Shown here: positions 1-11,860 of the stretch, in pieces
Layout of the letters: each line of letters starts with the position of its first letter
How positions within the stretch are numbered: position 1 is the first letter of the stretch
From: Parapristionchus giblindavisi
Taxonomy: Eukaryota; Nematoda; Chromadorea; Rhabditida; Diplogasteridae
Direction of reading: 5' to 3'
DNA length: 64,000 nt
Assembly (NCBI GenBank): GCA_943737045.1
Contig: CALSFV010000402.1
Location: 124,001-188,000 of the forward strand
The notes under the pieces: model-generated
The model's database searches: none
Seen by the model: the letters and a program-made list of their open reading frames with translations, nothing else
What the model was told of the DNA's origin: nothing
Made by a program: the position numbers and the translations under genes

Positions 1-91
1 AGAATCTATAGATGGGCGCGTGAAAACTTTTTTTTGCGCTCGCAACATTGAGAAATTTCCATTCGAATCTGCAAAAAAATCCCGCATTTCC

Positions 92-694
92 GGGAGGGGG
101 GGGGATCGTTTTGCCAACGATCGTTTGCGCAACGGATCATAAATCGGTTGAGATTTGGCGTATGGCAACCAAAGTTGTACCATTGTATCAGTGGGAGTGT
201 ACGGTATTGGGCTACCGTAACCGTCAGGAATCGCGAACTGATTTTTTCATTCGACCCATGACCCCGGGTTCATGGCCGAAGTCGAAAAATCCATGATCTC
301 CCGAGGCCAAATACTAGTTGCCATTATATCAATAGTGAGCCAACTTTTATTTTTTTGGATACCGTTACCCGAACTACCATAATCTAGCTACCGTACCCTG
401 TTATATTATAGCGAATCCCTGTTTGATTACGGTAGTACCGGTTACGGTATCCAGAAAGATAAAAGTTGGCTCACTATTGATATAATGGCAACTAGAATTT
501 TTCGACTTCGGCCAATTTCAACCATGAACCCGGCGTCATGGGTCGAGTGAAAAAAATCAGTGACGGTTACGGTAGCCCAAGACCGTACACTCCCACTGAT
601 AGCAATGGTAAAACTTTGGTTGCCATAAGCCAAATCCCAACCGCTTTATGATCCGTTTTTCAAACGATTGTTGGCAAAACGATCGCCCCCCCCC
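92..694. mobile_element. MITE with poly-G terminal inverted repeats and 8-bp target duplication
   Basis: GCATTTCC flanks both ends as a direct repeat (84-91 and 695-702). Terminal inverted repeats run more than 150 bp from the G run inward (GATCGTTTTGCCAAC and complement). An 8-bp duplication is typical of hAT elements. No coding capacity; open frames here are by-products of the inverted repeat. The palindrome-like CATGACCCCGGGTTCATGG lies at 257-275, with an inverted partner at 523-540. Confidence 0.7.
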
Positions 695-702
695 GCATTT
701 CC

Positions 703-1204
703 ATGCACACAGCCTTTCCGGACCGATCTATGCAGGTCGCGTAATACACTTACCTTTGAGCGAACACCGTTTTTGAAAATGTTTCTTGAAAAAATGAATT
801 AGACAGGTTTGCCATCAAGTTCTGCTTGATAGATTCAAAGAAATTGAAATTGTGATTTCGACGCGACGGCGTCTGGTATCAACATACAAAATGACTATCC
901 ATCGTCATCAGCATAGTTTTAAAACACAGACCACTAAGTATCAGAAAATTAGCTCTTTTCGATTCTCTTGTAAGCGCGATTGTATTGTTATACATAAGAT
1001 AAGAAGTTATAATATTGTTAGAAGTTATATATTGTTAATGATGCAAAATCCATTAAATGTTTATCGTTCGTTGCATGTGCATTTTCATGTTGTAATTGAT
1101 ATATAAATATTGTTTGTTCTGAGGATAAAGAAGTTAATTGATGTATAAATCATTTAAATACGTAATAAACATAAATGGAACTGGAATAATAGTAAGCAAA
1201 TAAA
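703..1204. other. Intergenic, nothing recognised
   Basis: AT-rich sequence between two fold-back elements. I see no conserved coding segment, tRNA or clear promoter. Confidence 0.5.
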
Positions 1205-1530
1205 GGGCTAAACTTTTAGTGGTCGAGCCAAATTACTGGCCAAATTATTGACCCCACTTGAAAAGTTGAGCCATTAATTGGGACTAAAGTTTAGCGAAAA
1301 GTTTAGTGGGGCCACTATTATGACCAAATTATTGGCCCCACTTGAAAAGTTGAGCCATTAATTGGGAAAAAAGTTTAGCGAAAAGTTTAGTGGGGCCATT
1401 ATTTTGACCAAATTAATGGCTCAACTTTTCAAGTGGGGCTTGTCTGGTAGCCTAATTCGAGAGTCAACTTTTGACAAATTAATGGCCCCACTGACCAAAT
1501 TATTGGCCCCCCTAAATATGCGGAGTGTTC
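1205..1530. mobile_element. Fold-back MITE, GGCCCCACTT family
   Basis: Inverted and direct repeats built on CCAAATTATTGGCCCCACTT, GAAAAGTTGAGCC and AAAGTTTAGTGGGGCC. The right end CCCCTAAATATGCGGAGT matches the end of a better-bounded relative at 28793-29119. Confidence 0.6.
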
Positions 1531-1959
1531 TACAAAGCTTATTGTCTAGGCATATATTTTTACTTTCGTTTTTGTATTCACTCCACTACTAAATCAGGCA
1601 CGGGAAAACGATAATGAGCCTTAAAAATGTTCAATTTTAATGTTTAAAGCTTGAAAACACTTTTGGATGGGAAAGACTCCGCATACTGCATTTAGGCCTT
1701 ATCCTCAGATGGCATGGTTATTTTGGACACTACATTCTATAGCTGTGATGAAGACACAGGACTGTAATGAAAGTTTGCATATATTTTTTTACTTTAGATA
1801 CAAATTATTTACATAGTTCCTGTGCAATATAAAATGTATATATTTCTGTTATTTCTTGTTTAAATTCAACCACATTTTTCTAATTCAATCGCGAAAAAAA
1901 GTCGAGGGTCGCCTCCTCTAAACAGAATACGATTACATTAAAATAAATCTGAATTGTAG

Positions 1960-4900
1960 ATGGACATCAGAAGACATATATCTGGACAGTGATAAGGTTT
2001 CCTGTGCCGAAGTGGATGGAACGATTGATATAAACTGTATGTTTATTACGCAAATAGAGATGTGAACATCTTGGTTTAAGCAAACTGTGATACTAATATT
2101 TTATTGTAGTTAATAAAAAAAAGATAAATTATCTACCAATAAAAATAGAATAGATACCATGTTCTTATAACTATCGACCGTATATGTCTGTTAATTTAAG
2201 AGGCATGTTCCCTAAGACTCGATCATACTCGACCACCCCTTATTACAAAAAACCAGCTGCAAATTCCTGTTTGTGCCCTCAAGCTATTAGAAAAAATAAT
2301 TTTAAAAAAAACTTTTAAAAATCATAATTTCTCAAATTGTTGAGATGAAGTCTAAATATCATTTGCGGTGCGTATAGGGTGCACAGTGCTTGCTAATTCA
2401 CTATTAGCATCGAATGTGCGTTGATTCCTAAACCACTTTTTTGACTCAAATTTTGGTTTTTTCGGACAAATCAAAAAATGGTCCGAAAATTTCAAAATTT
2501 CTCAAGTTTGAAATATTTTATTTATATGGCTTATTATGAAGTATTAATGATGTGAATAATATTCTTCCAATGCTCAATGGCTGATCTCTCCTTTCAATTT
2601 TTTCCGAAAATTTTCGTTCTGAATGCCTGCGAAAAATCAGAATTGTGTTTGAATCAGTTTCCAACTTGCTTTCTGTAACATTCTTTCATAGTACTTTGCA
2701 ATGTACATGATCAATATGAAAATCGTTAATTTTCGAAAATTCATATTTTTTTTGCCATGACCCCGGGGTCATGGAAATCGATTTTTCAAAAGTGAGCCGA
2801 ATGCTGGGATTCCGGTTCTACTATGTTTACTCATCATGAAACTTCACATTGTCATTGTCATTTGCTCATTGTCGCAGCATTTGAGTCGAAAAACTGCAAT
2901 ATTTTAGAAATTTTCCGTGAAAGTAGGCACTCAAATTGAATTTTTTTAAATTTTCGAAAATAAAAGATTTTCATATTGAATATGTACATTGTAAAGTACT
3001 ATGACAGAATGATACAGAAAGCAATTTGGAATCTGATTCAAACACAATTCTGATTTTTCGCACGCTTTCAGAACAAAAGTTTTCGAAGAAAAAAAATGGT
3101 TGAAAGGAGAGATCAGCCATTGAGCAATTGGCTGAATATTATTCACATCGTTAGTACTTCACAATAAGCCACATAAATGAAAACATTTCAAACTTGAGAA
3201 ATTTTGAAATTGATCCAAGTGATGGGCTTCTTGTGTCATATTACTCGTCTCACCTCGAAACTTTGAGTAGGCCACAATTCCGCACCAATCGTTTGGAAAA
3301 TACAGCATTTGTTCGGGACAACCATCGATGTCGGAAGTTCGAGCGAAAAATTCGACAAAATGGTCTAACGGGGGGAACCCAGTTTTAAGTGAAATCGATG
3401 CAGAATTGCTTAGGCTACAATACGTGGTCGGAAATCTTTGTCAGTCGCTACAACAAGCGATGATTTGTCCGAAAAAGCAAAAAAATTGATTTAGACGTCA
3501 TCTCAATAATTTGAGAAATTTTAATTTTAAAAGTTTTTTTAAAAATCATTTTTTCTAATAGCTTAAGGGCACAAACAGGAAATTTCAGCTGTTTTGTGTA
3601 ATAAGGGCCGATGACACTCCTAACACCCAAGTATGAACACCCATTCCTCATTGCTTGCGCACGAATCCGGTGGTGGTCGAGTCTTAACTGCCATCTCTCT
3701 TAAGTCTGCTATGCTGTAACACAACGAAGAGGAGTCTTAGCCCACCAAATAATCTTTCCTGGAGAATATACTTGCCCAACGGGATATGCGGTCGTTGATG
3801 TGAAAAACAATACGCATAATGGATCAAAGATTACTTGTACTGAAGACGGCAGATTATTTCTGGATACTCAGGAGTTTGACCCAGACGATAATAGGATAAT
3901 TATCTTCTGCGAGGGTTCGTAGTATTATACAATCTAATAAATTTTCAAACGAAAATAGTAATACGAAAGTTAAAGTCAACACCTCACTTACAATCTGATT
4001 TTTTAAGAACCATGGTGTAAACTGTAACCTGTAAACTTTGATCTTTTCCTTCCAAACTGCACTTCAGAACCGTCGATTTTCGCTATTACAGAATATATGT
4101 ATGTGATGTTGGAGATCGAAGAAATATTAGAGAAATTCTTGAATGAAATTAGTTTCTTGTTATTTTTAGCTATCCGTTGTTGAAGAGAGAGAAGCCTTAT
4201 CAAATACCGTAATGAAATAACATAGGTGAAATACTTTTGTAAGTAAAAACGTCATCTAACAATAAAGTGTGGTTCTTGCTCTGTTATCTATAGACTCATC
4301 TAAATTCCTTGAGGAAGTAAGATGTTTTATCTCGCTTCACTAAGAATATCCCTTTAAGAAGCAGATACAATCGCAAGTAATTTGACTATAATATGGAATT
4401 CATACTATCATTCTGGATGTGGAATTCATGGTTACTGTACTTATGATGCATGCCGATCTACTCTTTTCAAACTTGGATTCGATCAAAATACAGGAATACG
4501 TAGGCTTTATATTAGTCTTGCTTTGCAATATAAAGAATAAGCTTTGTTATACAATTTTTTAAATTACAAATATATTGTAAAAACAAATTATATGCTCATA
4601 CTCATTTAATCTTATTTTTGTAAAATTATGTTTAGCAATGTTTTATCGTTAACAATAATATTTTCATTCATAGGTGAAATCGGAAGAGTTCTTCCTCCAA
4701 CTATTCATAGTATAAATGAACTGAATACGATTTGTCCGGATCGTGAGTTCTAAAAAAAATATTTCTGATAAATTTCGAATAACCTCGCAGATGTCAACAA
4801 TTTGAGAGAGTTGAGCATGGCATTCATCAATAATACGTATTCAACTACAGATTCATTTGATGTGAGTATACCACTACAGTTAAACCATTAAACTATAATA

Positions 4901-5126
4901 TTCAGAACGGAATTCCAATGGGCTACGTTATGAATGGGCCTTATTGTGGAGCTACACTTCCTGTTAAGTCTTATCTTTCTTCAGGAGCGAGTAAAGGTAT
5001 TTCAGACGAATTTTAAATTTTTGAAAATGGTAATTTGCAGATCATCTTTACACTAGTGGAACGCCAAATTCGAATGTATGGATTGAGAAACCAGAAGGAG
5101 CCATATTCTACATATGGCCCATTTAA
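1960..5126 (+). CDS. Divergent member of a secreted Cys-rich protein family (multi-exon, 5' end not found)
   Basis: Function unknown. Exons seen: 1960-2036 (tentative; ends with a GTATGT donor and joins in frame to the next), 3741-3914 (contains CPTGYAVVDVKNN and ITCTEDGRLFLDT), about 4396-4499 (YYHSGCGIHGYC), 4674-4742 (EIGRVLPPTIHS), 4791-4861, 4906-4996 (NGIPMGYVMNGPYCGATLP) and 5041-5126 (ends IFYIWPI and TAA). Junctions are GT-AG and phases agree. The order matches, exon by exon, the second half of the gene at 31135-35265: YYHSGCGIHGYC corresponds to its HAFCSNSGCY block and GIPMGYVMNGPYC to its GLVMGYAPATSVC block. It is a distant paralogue. No signal-peptide exon was found, and a 1.5-kb fold-back element fills the intron between the first two listed exons. 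It may be intact or a decaying copy. Confidence 0.6.
2200..3699. mobile_element. TTAA-flanked long fold-back element, internally shortened copy
   Basis: Flanked by TTAA on both sides (2196-2199, 3700-3703). Ends GAGGCATGTTCCC and its partner CATCTCTC carry the GACTCGACCACC motif inward. The body is an imperfect palindrome with arms shared with 42882-44872 and 54462-56443, but it is about 500 bp shorter. It carries the internal palindrome CCATGACCCCGGGGTCATGG at 2756-2775. It sits inside an intron of the divergent Cys-rich gene. TTAA duplication is the hallmark of piggyBac-type transposition; no transposase is present. Confidence 0.7.
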
Positions 5127-6284
5127 AAATCATTCAAGAGCAATTAACGTAATTGCGTTTTTTTTGAACAGTTAAATTTCAAATATTTTTGAACTAATAA
5201 ATTCTTCATTAAGCATTTCTCTTTTTTCTTACTTATCTTGTATATACATAACCAACAATTTATAAAATAATGTTTATTTGAATTCAAATTTGAAATTTTC
5301 ATTTTTTTAGTAATCCTTACTATAACCTTTCTTATATGTATATATTTTTACTCAATTTGTTTTTGATCAAACTGTATTTATTATTTGTATCTTTATTAAT
5401 AAATAACGCGACTAGGGGATTGGTGAATTTTTTTTCGGATTTTTTGATTTTCAAAAACATGTTTAAAATTAATGAAAAATCGTCTTACAATGAAGGATTT
5501 CAGAAATTTATAAATGGAATTTTGGGATTTTCTTACTTCTCAAAAAGTGCTTTAAAAAAACTATTTAAAAAAATAGTTAATACTTATTTTCAAATTTTTG
5601 AAAAAATTAAGTTAAAAAGATGTCTAAACAAGCCCAAAAGGCACTTAAAATGAAAAATCCCAAAACTGTCCCAGTATCAACATTTTATATCTAACTTACT
5701 CACTATGATTATATGAGGTGACATCACATTAAAAAAAATTATTCAATGCAAGATAAATAAAAAAAAATAAAATAAAAACATAATTTAGCTGGTTCATCGT
5801 TGTTATGGCGTTCTTGATCATTCATCATTTACCCTATCAAGGAAGTCATTGCTGTTTTCTGGTCATGGTTGTTTTTCTTTTTCTTTCTCTCTTTCTAATT
5901 GCATTGTTATTAACTGAATGCCTGTAGAAATATGTGCTGCGAAACATTTTCTCTAAAATAGAGAACTGTTGTTCAATCATATTTAGTCGAGTTTGGCGAA
6001 CAGGAAAAATAATTCAAAAAAGAAATAATGCACGTTTCTTATTGCTCTCACGGAATACATGTGAGGAAGCTGAAAAGCAGAACAGTTAAGATTTTTTAAT
6101 CTCAATAATATGACTGTCGGAAATTCTTTTCTAACATTTTTATAGAATTTGCGTTGCAAAGGGATACAAATGTCTCTTCACAATAGTAAACTCAAATATT
6201 CCTTCCATCTTGATCGCGATTTGTATTTAGATATCGCTATGACGTTCCCCATTAAATTTAAAAAAAAAACAAGTTCTAATTTAG
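5127..6284. other. AT-rich intergenic region
   Basis: Between the divergent Cys-rich gene and the first receptor. Very AT-rich with long A and T runs. A 105-codon open frame at 5336-5653 is Phe/Leu/Lys/Asn-rich as expected from composition and has no splice or homology support. The first exon of the receptor may lie in 5.9-6.28 kb but I could not identify it. Confidence 0.5.
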
Positions 6285-9200
6285 GTTTCAAATGTGTCCT
6301 CCGTTTTTCTCAATGGCTATTGTGCACCCATTCGTATTTTATATTCTTTATAAGAAAGGAAGATCGTTCAATAAACTTATTAGATGGGCATATCTCGGCA
6401 ACCAGGTATGACAAATACAAATATGTAAAACACAGTCTTATTCTTGGTTTAGGTCACGTTTTTTCAATACGAATTCACCTTTTGTCTACTATTCCGATTT
6501 CATCTTCTATCTCCTTATGCTGCAGTTTATTGTGAACGACCGCTGTGCAGGATGAAGTTGCCTAAACCACTTTTATTGGTAAATATTTTTATTTCGTTGC
6601 CACTTCACAAAAATCACCAAATTTGATTTATCTCGATGAGTTACGCAGGATTTATTTCTGGAAAAAAAAATTCAGGCCGTGTGCCTTGAATAACGTGTTG
6701 TACCTTTAACTTTACCTTTTAAATTCAGGAAATTATTGCCTTTTTCTCAGTTGCGGTCATTCCCACGTTTATTTTCCTTCTCATAAGAATAAATACGATG
6801 CTCAATGTCGTAGGTACTTTCAGAATGAAATTCTCCAATAGGTAGGCAATCATTTCATAACGTATCTTCATTTTCCACTACACATTAGATATTTAATGAA
6901 TTTTTGATATAAATAAGTCGCCAGTCTTTTTAAATATGTGAGTCTTTTTAGAATACAAGTGATGATCGGAATCGGTGCATGCGCAATACTTTTAGTGAAT
7001 GTTGTCGGATTTGTCCTAGGAGGAAATGAATGGCAGTCCGATTATGAATAGATTGAAGTAGGTTGAGATATAAAAATGATTTTTTTATAGGTTGGTGTGC
7101 AAGTTTCTGCCTTTTGTGGGATGTTTTTGAAACGCGCTTAAATTTTTATTCGTTTTTTTGTTATATTTATATTCAAATTTGAAAGAGATGACACCGCCAA
7201 ACATTATGCTTGTATAGCACAAGGGGAACCTCCATCAAAAATGTGGACCTTATCGCTGACTGTCGCACGAAATATGAGACATGGAAGAAAAATAAATAAT
7301 ACGGTTTAAAATTGAATTGTCTAGATTATAGCGTAAGATAGGTAGGAGGAATTTTAATTGAAATGATTCAAGAGCACTCCACTCCACAAATGGCTTGGTA
7401 TCTTGGAACTGGTTCCGATCTATTTGACAAAAAATGTAGAACGAGATGAGATAATGATATTTTTGCGAAGAATAAATGTTACCAACTGCAATAATACTCA
7501 TATATAAATTGATTGTAGCGTTCTAATTCGCATCAAAAAGCTTCTGATAACATATTATAGAGTGAGGAGCTATCATGGTTGATTAATCGTGGTGGGGCTC
7601 TCTTCTTCTTTGGACCACCGGGAAGGCCACCGAGTTTCATCGCTGGTCAGTCTTAAAGGGACTGACGCCTTTGTCAAAGGTCTCTTCAACGGTCTACGCT
7701 CTCTCGTTGATAGAGAACAGAGAAATAGTGTGCGCAATGAAGAGGCCATTGACAGTCACCAGTCACCTTCACCAGTAACCAGTAACAGTCACCTGAATCA
7801 AATTACGAAATTATTTTTAAAATTATTCTATTATCTACAAAATATTATATTAAGACATTTAGGCATTGATCTTGTTGAACCTTCTTTTTTTAAAAATTTT
7901 GTGCAAAATTAAAATTTTTAGTACATGCGCTAAAAGTAATTAATTCAGAATCTATCATACTCCCCATAAGCACCGGCTTAATTCTTCCCCTTCTGCTCTT
8001 GGTTATCATTCATTCAGTAATGATAACGCGACATCATTTGGTAGGGTACATCGCTCGTTTAAAAAATAGGTACAAAATATAAAAAAGTAAAATAGGCAAA
8101 ATAGGTGAAGTGCTAGTCATTAGTCTGACCCAGCGCACACTTTAGTCGACCTTGTTAGTCGATCTGTTTGAATTCCCACACTCGTGCGGTAGAGTGATGG
8201 ATCCCTAATTACATCGATATCTAGAATCCATTTCACTGTATCCTTATTAAATAGAGACTGTTCTCTACAAAGTGTAAATGCACTGCAATAAGAAAATGCC
8301 ATGATATTATAATGAAAATAATATAGAAAGTAAATATAGCGAGAACAGAAAACGAAATGAGAAATTACAGAAAACTGAATTATCTCTGCAATCGCGAGTC
8401 TCAAATGTGCGAGAGAGGACCACTTCTATATTTATCGCTCAGGTATGGTCTTCGAAAAAAAAAAAGAAGTTTCTGTAATATCATGCGATATGAAGTTCAA
8501 AAATCAACAGTCGACAAACAATTATTATACTACAGTTAAATAATAAAAGAATTCGCTTTTTTCATAATTTCTCATAAACTTTTAAAGTGGGTCCCATGCA
8601 GGCCTGTGCGGCAAGACAAATTTTCGGCAATTCGGCAAACCGGCAATTGCCGAAAAAATATTTTCGGCAATTTCGGCAATTTTTTTTTCAAACTAATTTT
8701 AGTGATTTGTTTAGCTTAGTAGAATTTTTTCGAGTAATAATCTTTATTGTATAATAACGAATAACAAAAAAACGAATAACGAACAACAAAAAAATCAATA
8801 ACGCGATAACAAGAGGTTTAGTCCATAAGAAAAAGGTTCTTATTGTTAGAAAGGAACAACGTCATGTGGAAATGCTGGGGAGGAAAGTTGATCCTGAAAT
8901 AAATGAAGATTTTAAATAAAAAAAAAATGAAAATAAAATGAATGAAAATATAATTAACCTGTTTTGGCCTTCTTACATGTATAAGATCTTACAGGTGAAA
9001 TCGCCGTTAATCGAGGGTTCAAAGTACTTGCTGACCTTACCCATTTCTGAATGAATGAAAAAAAAAGAAAATCATAAAAGGCGTAGAATAAACAAACAAA
9101 AACTAAAACAAGTTATAATTTACAATCAAGCAAACAGAGCAATCGATTTCAAAGGTCGAATACATTATGATAAATATGGTGTATTTTGAATACACTACAC

Positions 9201-9815
9201 AGAGAACAAACTTGCACAAATATTGGTAATATATTTGCCAACTTTCGTTACCTGTGTACACGATTTGCCCACATTCGGGCAAATCGCTCGCCAGCTATCG
9301 TTACTCGGGCAAATTTAATCTCAGTGTATAGAGAAAGATTCAACATGCTTGCTACAAGAAACCATTTGAATACGTTTTAATTTATTTTTTATGTAGCAAA
9401 ATATTTTCTAAATATTTGCCGAAATTGCCGATTTTGAGAAACATTGCCGAAATTGCCGAATCGGCAATTTCGGCAATGAAAAACCGGCAATTTCGGCAAT
9501 TTCGGCAAACCGGCAATGCCTTGCCGCACAGCCCTGGTCCCATGTTTAAATGGTTTTCAGGCGATCGTGGTGACTTTATTCTACGCAGGACCTTTAATGA
9601 TAATATATCTTGTCATCATCTTCGATACTTCCAATTTGCCTCCGATTCTTCTATTAATCGTGAGATTCGCCGTATTCGTGAGTATTGAACACAACAATTT
9701 AGAAAAAAAACTAGATTTTCACTTTCAGCAAGTCTTCGTGCTCGCATCAATGATGGTTTCATTGGTCTTCATCATGAGAAATTCACCTCGAAAGGTAATC
9801 AATAATTTCAAGTAA
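6285..9815 (+). CDS. Srh/Sri-like 7TM chemoreceptor (in-frame stop; probable pseudogene)
   Basis: Predicted nematode chemosensory GPCR. Exons seen: 6285-6405 (VHPFVFYILYKKGRSFNKLI), 6453-6578 (LLSPYAAVYCERPLCRMKLP, the loop before TM3), 6729-6841 (EIIAFFSVAVIPTFIFLLIR), 6952-about 7048 (VMIGIGACAILLVNVVGFVL), 7949-8069 (STGLILPLLLLVIIHSVMIT, TM5), 8340-8442 (ends RTTSIFIAQ), 9561-9677 (AIVVTLFYAGPLMIIYLVII, TM6) and 9729-9815 (FVLASMMVSLVFIMRNSPRK, TM7). Phases at the TM5, pre-TM6 and TM6 junctions equal those of the receptor at 12.9 kb. Oddities: TAG at 7049-7051 stops the frame before any usable donor, the exon matching the extracellular loop between TM4 and TM5 was not found, and the N-terminus is unresolved. 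A hAT-type element (8599-9536) occupies the intron before TM6. It could be a pseudogene or a gene whose exon 4 donor I cannot see. Confidence 0.6.
7600..7775. repeat. Diverged copy of the GTCTCTTC / AGAGAACAGAGAAATAGTG MITE
   Basis: Contains TTAAAGGGACTG, GGTCTCTTCAACG, TAGAGAACAGAGAAATAGTG and CGCAATGAAGAGGCC, which recur in the TTAA-flanked MITE at 23267-23395 and near 47.8 kb. Confidence 0.5.
8599..9536. mobile_element. Non-autonomous hAT-type transposon with 8-bp target duplication
   Basis: GTCCCATG occurs directly at both sides (8591-8598 and 9537-9544). Ends are CAGGCCTGTGCGGCAAG and, on the other strand, CAGGGCTGTGCGGCAAGG. Both subterminal regions contain clusters of TTCGGCAA/TTGCCGAA units, as expected for transposase-binding repeats. 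The 938-bp interior is AT-rich without a transposase. It lies in the intron just upstream of the TM6 exon of the first receptor gene, leaving the TTTTCAG acceptor at 9560 intact. Confidence 0.85.
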
Positions 9816-10640
9816 AAACCAAAACTGAAGGTTAGGAAGAATTATTTCGACGCACCTCTTATTTCTGGCGACGTACATATTAAAGTTACAAATGGATAGT
9901 ACTCTGGCATTTCAAAACTTAATGCCAATCATTTCGATGCCGTATGAAAATCATAGGAAGTATTTTGACGTAACTCTTCTTTCTGGCCACGAACTAACGT
10001 GCTCATAGACAGTCCTTATGAAAAAGCGGCGACATTGTAGTACTTCACCGAGGGATATTGTGCAGTAATGATAACATAACGAAAAGTGGTATTTTCAGGT
10101 AATTTCTGACATTTTGCGTTGTTTGATACACGAAACACACGGTGCTGTTCCTGCTATATCTAACACTGGAAATACGACAGTACTACAAGTTTGATAGTAG
10201 CGATACTCATGGCTGTAATTGATTACTTGACGTGCATCATGATAAAGATTTAAGATCCTTGGCTAGTACGTCATCTTATGATCTCGAATACCATACATTG
10301 TAGATCGATTGATTAGATATGGTAGCATTGTTTGGATACAGTATCCTGATATAGATATTTCTGGTTGACTAGTGGTACTGTATATACCGTAAGTTGTAGA
10401 CTAGAAAAAGAAAATGAAAATGAATGATTGTAAGATGAAGGTGCCTCGCATTTCACTCTCCTCATTTTTATTATTTATCTTCCCTTACAAGTGTGAAGTG
10501 ATTTTGAATCATATAAGAAAGGCGCGTGATACCTTATCTACAGTACACATGAGAGGAAGGATTCGATGAAAGCGAAGAATTGGCAAATGACCATAATTGA
10601 TTTTTGCTATTTGATCTCTATTCACGTCCATGTTGCATAA
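9816..10640. other. Intergenic, nothing recognised
   Basis: Between the first receptor and a duplicated block. There is some internal repetition (TTTCGACGCACCTCTTATTTCTGGCGACG at 9845 resembles 9962) but no coding segment I can support. Confidence 0.5.
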
Positions 10641-10649
10641 TATATTATA

Positions 10650-11860
10650 ATTATTAGAAACTCAAAAAGTACACCAGAATTGAAGTCAACATTGGCCTGT
10701 CATGACTATGTGCATCATGCGAAACTTAACCCAACCAACATTCGATCTTATTCCCTTCAATATCTTCGATCTCTTTATTGCTATGCAATGATCGTTCCCG
10801 AAGAGAATGGTATGATGACTCGTTAAAAATAATGGAAGCTGATATCAGCGAATTTCAAAAACACCTATAAAACCGAAAACAGAACAACGAAGTTGAAATC
10901 GTTGACGCAACAAAGGTTTGGCGAATAAAATTAAGGCTGTTCAACTGAGAATTCCCGTAGCCTTAAAAAGAAGTGAAGTCGGAAAATTCCAATTTCCGCA
11001 TTATGGCGCATATAAAGTTTTAAATCTTCAATTTGCATCCCTTTCGAGATCTCGTGATCGCGAAGTCTCAAAGTGGGAATTTGAATTCCCGCACATTTTC
11101 GCGATATGTTATTTTCTTCATGCGTGAAAAGGGGATGATGTTCAAATGGAACTTATACAATCCCTCGGAATCATTTCATTAATCCGTAGAAACGAACTTT
11201 TCAGATTATTCAATGGCCTTTGCTGATTCACAAGCCAGAAATACAACTCACAAGGGGATGCTCACAACTTGTCCCCCATATGACATGGCAATAGTATGAC
11301 TAGGATCAGTTTTCGATGCTCATTACGAATCTGTTTTCAAACGTTGCCCAATCGAGCCGAGCTTCGGGAAAATCGATATTGAAATTCGGCTAGTTGATTC
11401 GGAAATTCGTGTGACTTCCTACGCAACCATCCTAATGGATCTTATCTACTCTTTTATGTCTTACAATTAATTATAATTTAATAAATTTGAATTTGCAAAT
11501 TTTTGATCACGTACCAGCATGATATATCACGGGTCTCCTGTAAAAATGTAGGAAAAGGAGATATATTATAATATGATTATACAAAGCACAAATTAAGATA
11601 GCATTGAAGTCAACAGAAGCCTGTCATGACTAAGTGCATTATGTGAAACTTAACTCAGCCAACATTTGATCTTGTCTCCTTCAATCGCTTCGATCTCTTT
11701 ATTGGCACGCAATGATCGCTACCGGGCAGAGAAGATGATTCGTCAAAATAATAGAAAACGAAATCTCCGAATTTCATGCTTTTAATCTGCAGAAACGAAC
11801 TTTACAGATTAATCAATCAGCCGCTGTCGATTCCCAAGCCAGTATTGCAGCACAAAAAGA
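10650..11860. repeat. Tandemly duplicated non-coding block
   Basis: 10690-10850 and 11600-11765 share GAAGTCAACA, CCTGTCATGACTA, CTTCGATCTCTTTATTG and related stretches. 11180-11250 and 11786-11860 share GCAGAAACGAACTT and CAAGCCAG. The copies are diverged by many substitutions. No intact coding frame; they could be remnants of a gene I do not recognise. Confidence 0.45.
11253..11446. mobile_element. Truncated copy of the CAAGGGGATGCTC element
   Basis: Starts with CAAGGGGATGCTCACAACTTG and continues with homology to the left half of the elements at 61292-61716 and 62989-63420. The right half and second terminal repeat are missing. It lies inside the first unit of the duplicated block. Confidence 0.6.

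Noticed and set aside
5336..5653. 105-codon open frame in AT-rich DNA
   Set aside because: Phe/Leu/Lys/Asn-rich product as expected from composition, no splice signals, promoter or paralogue.
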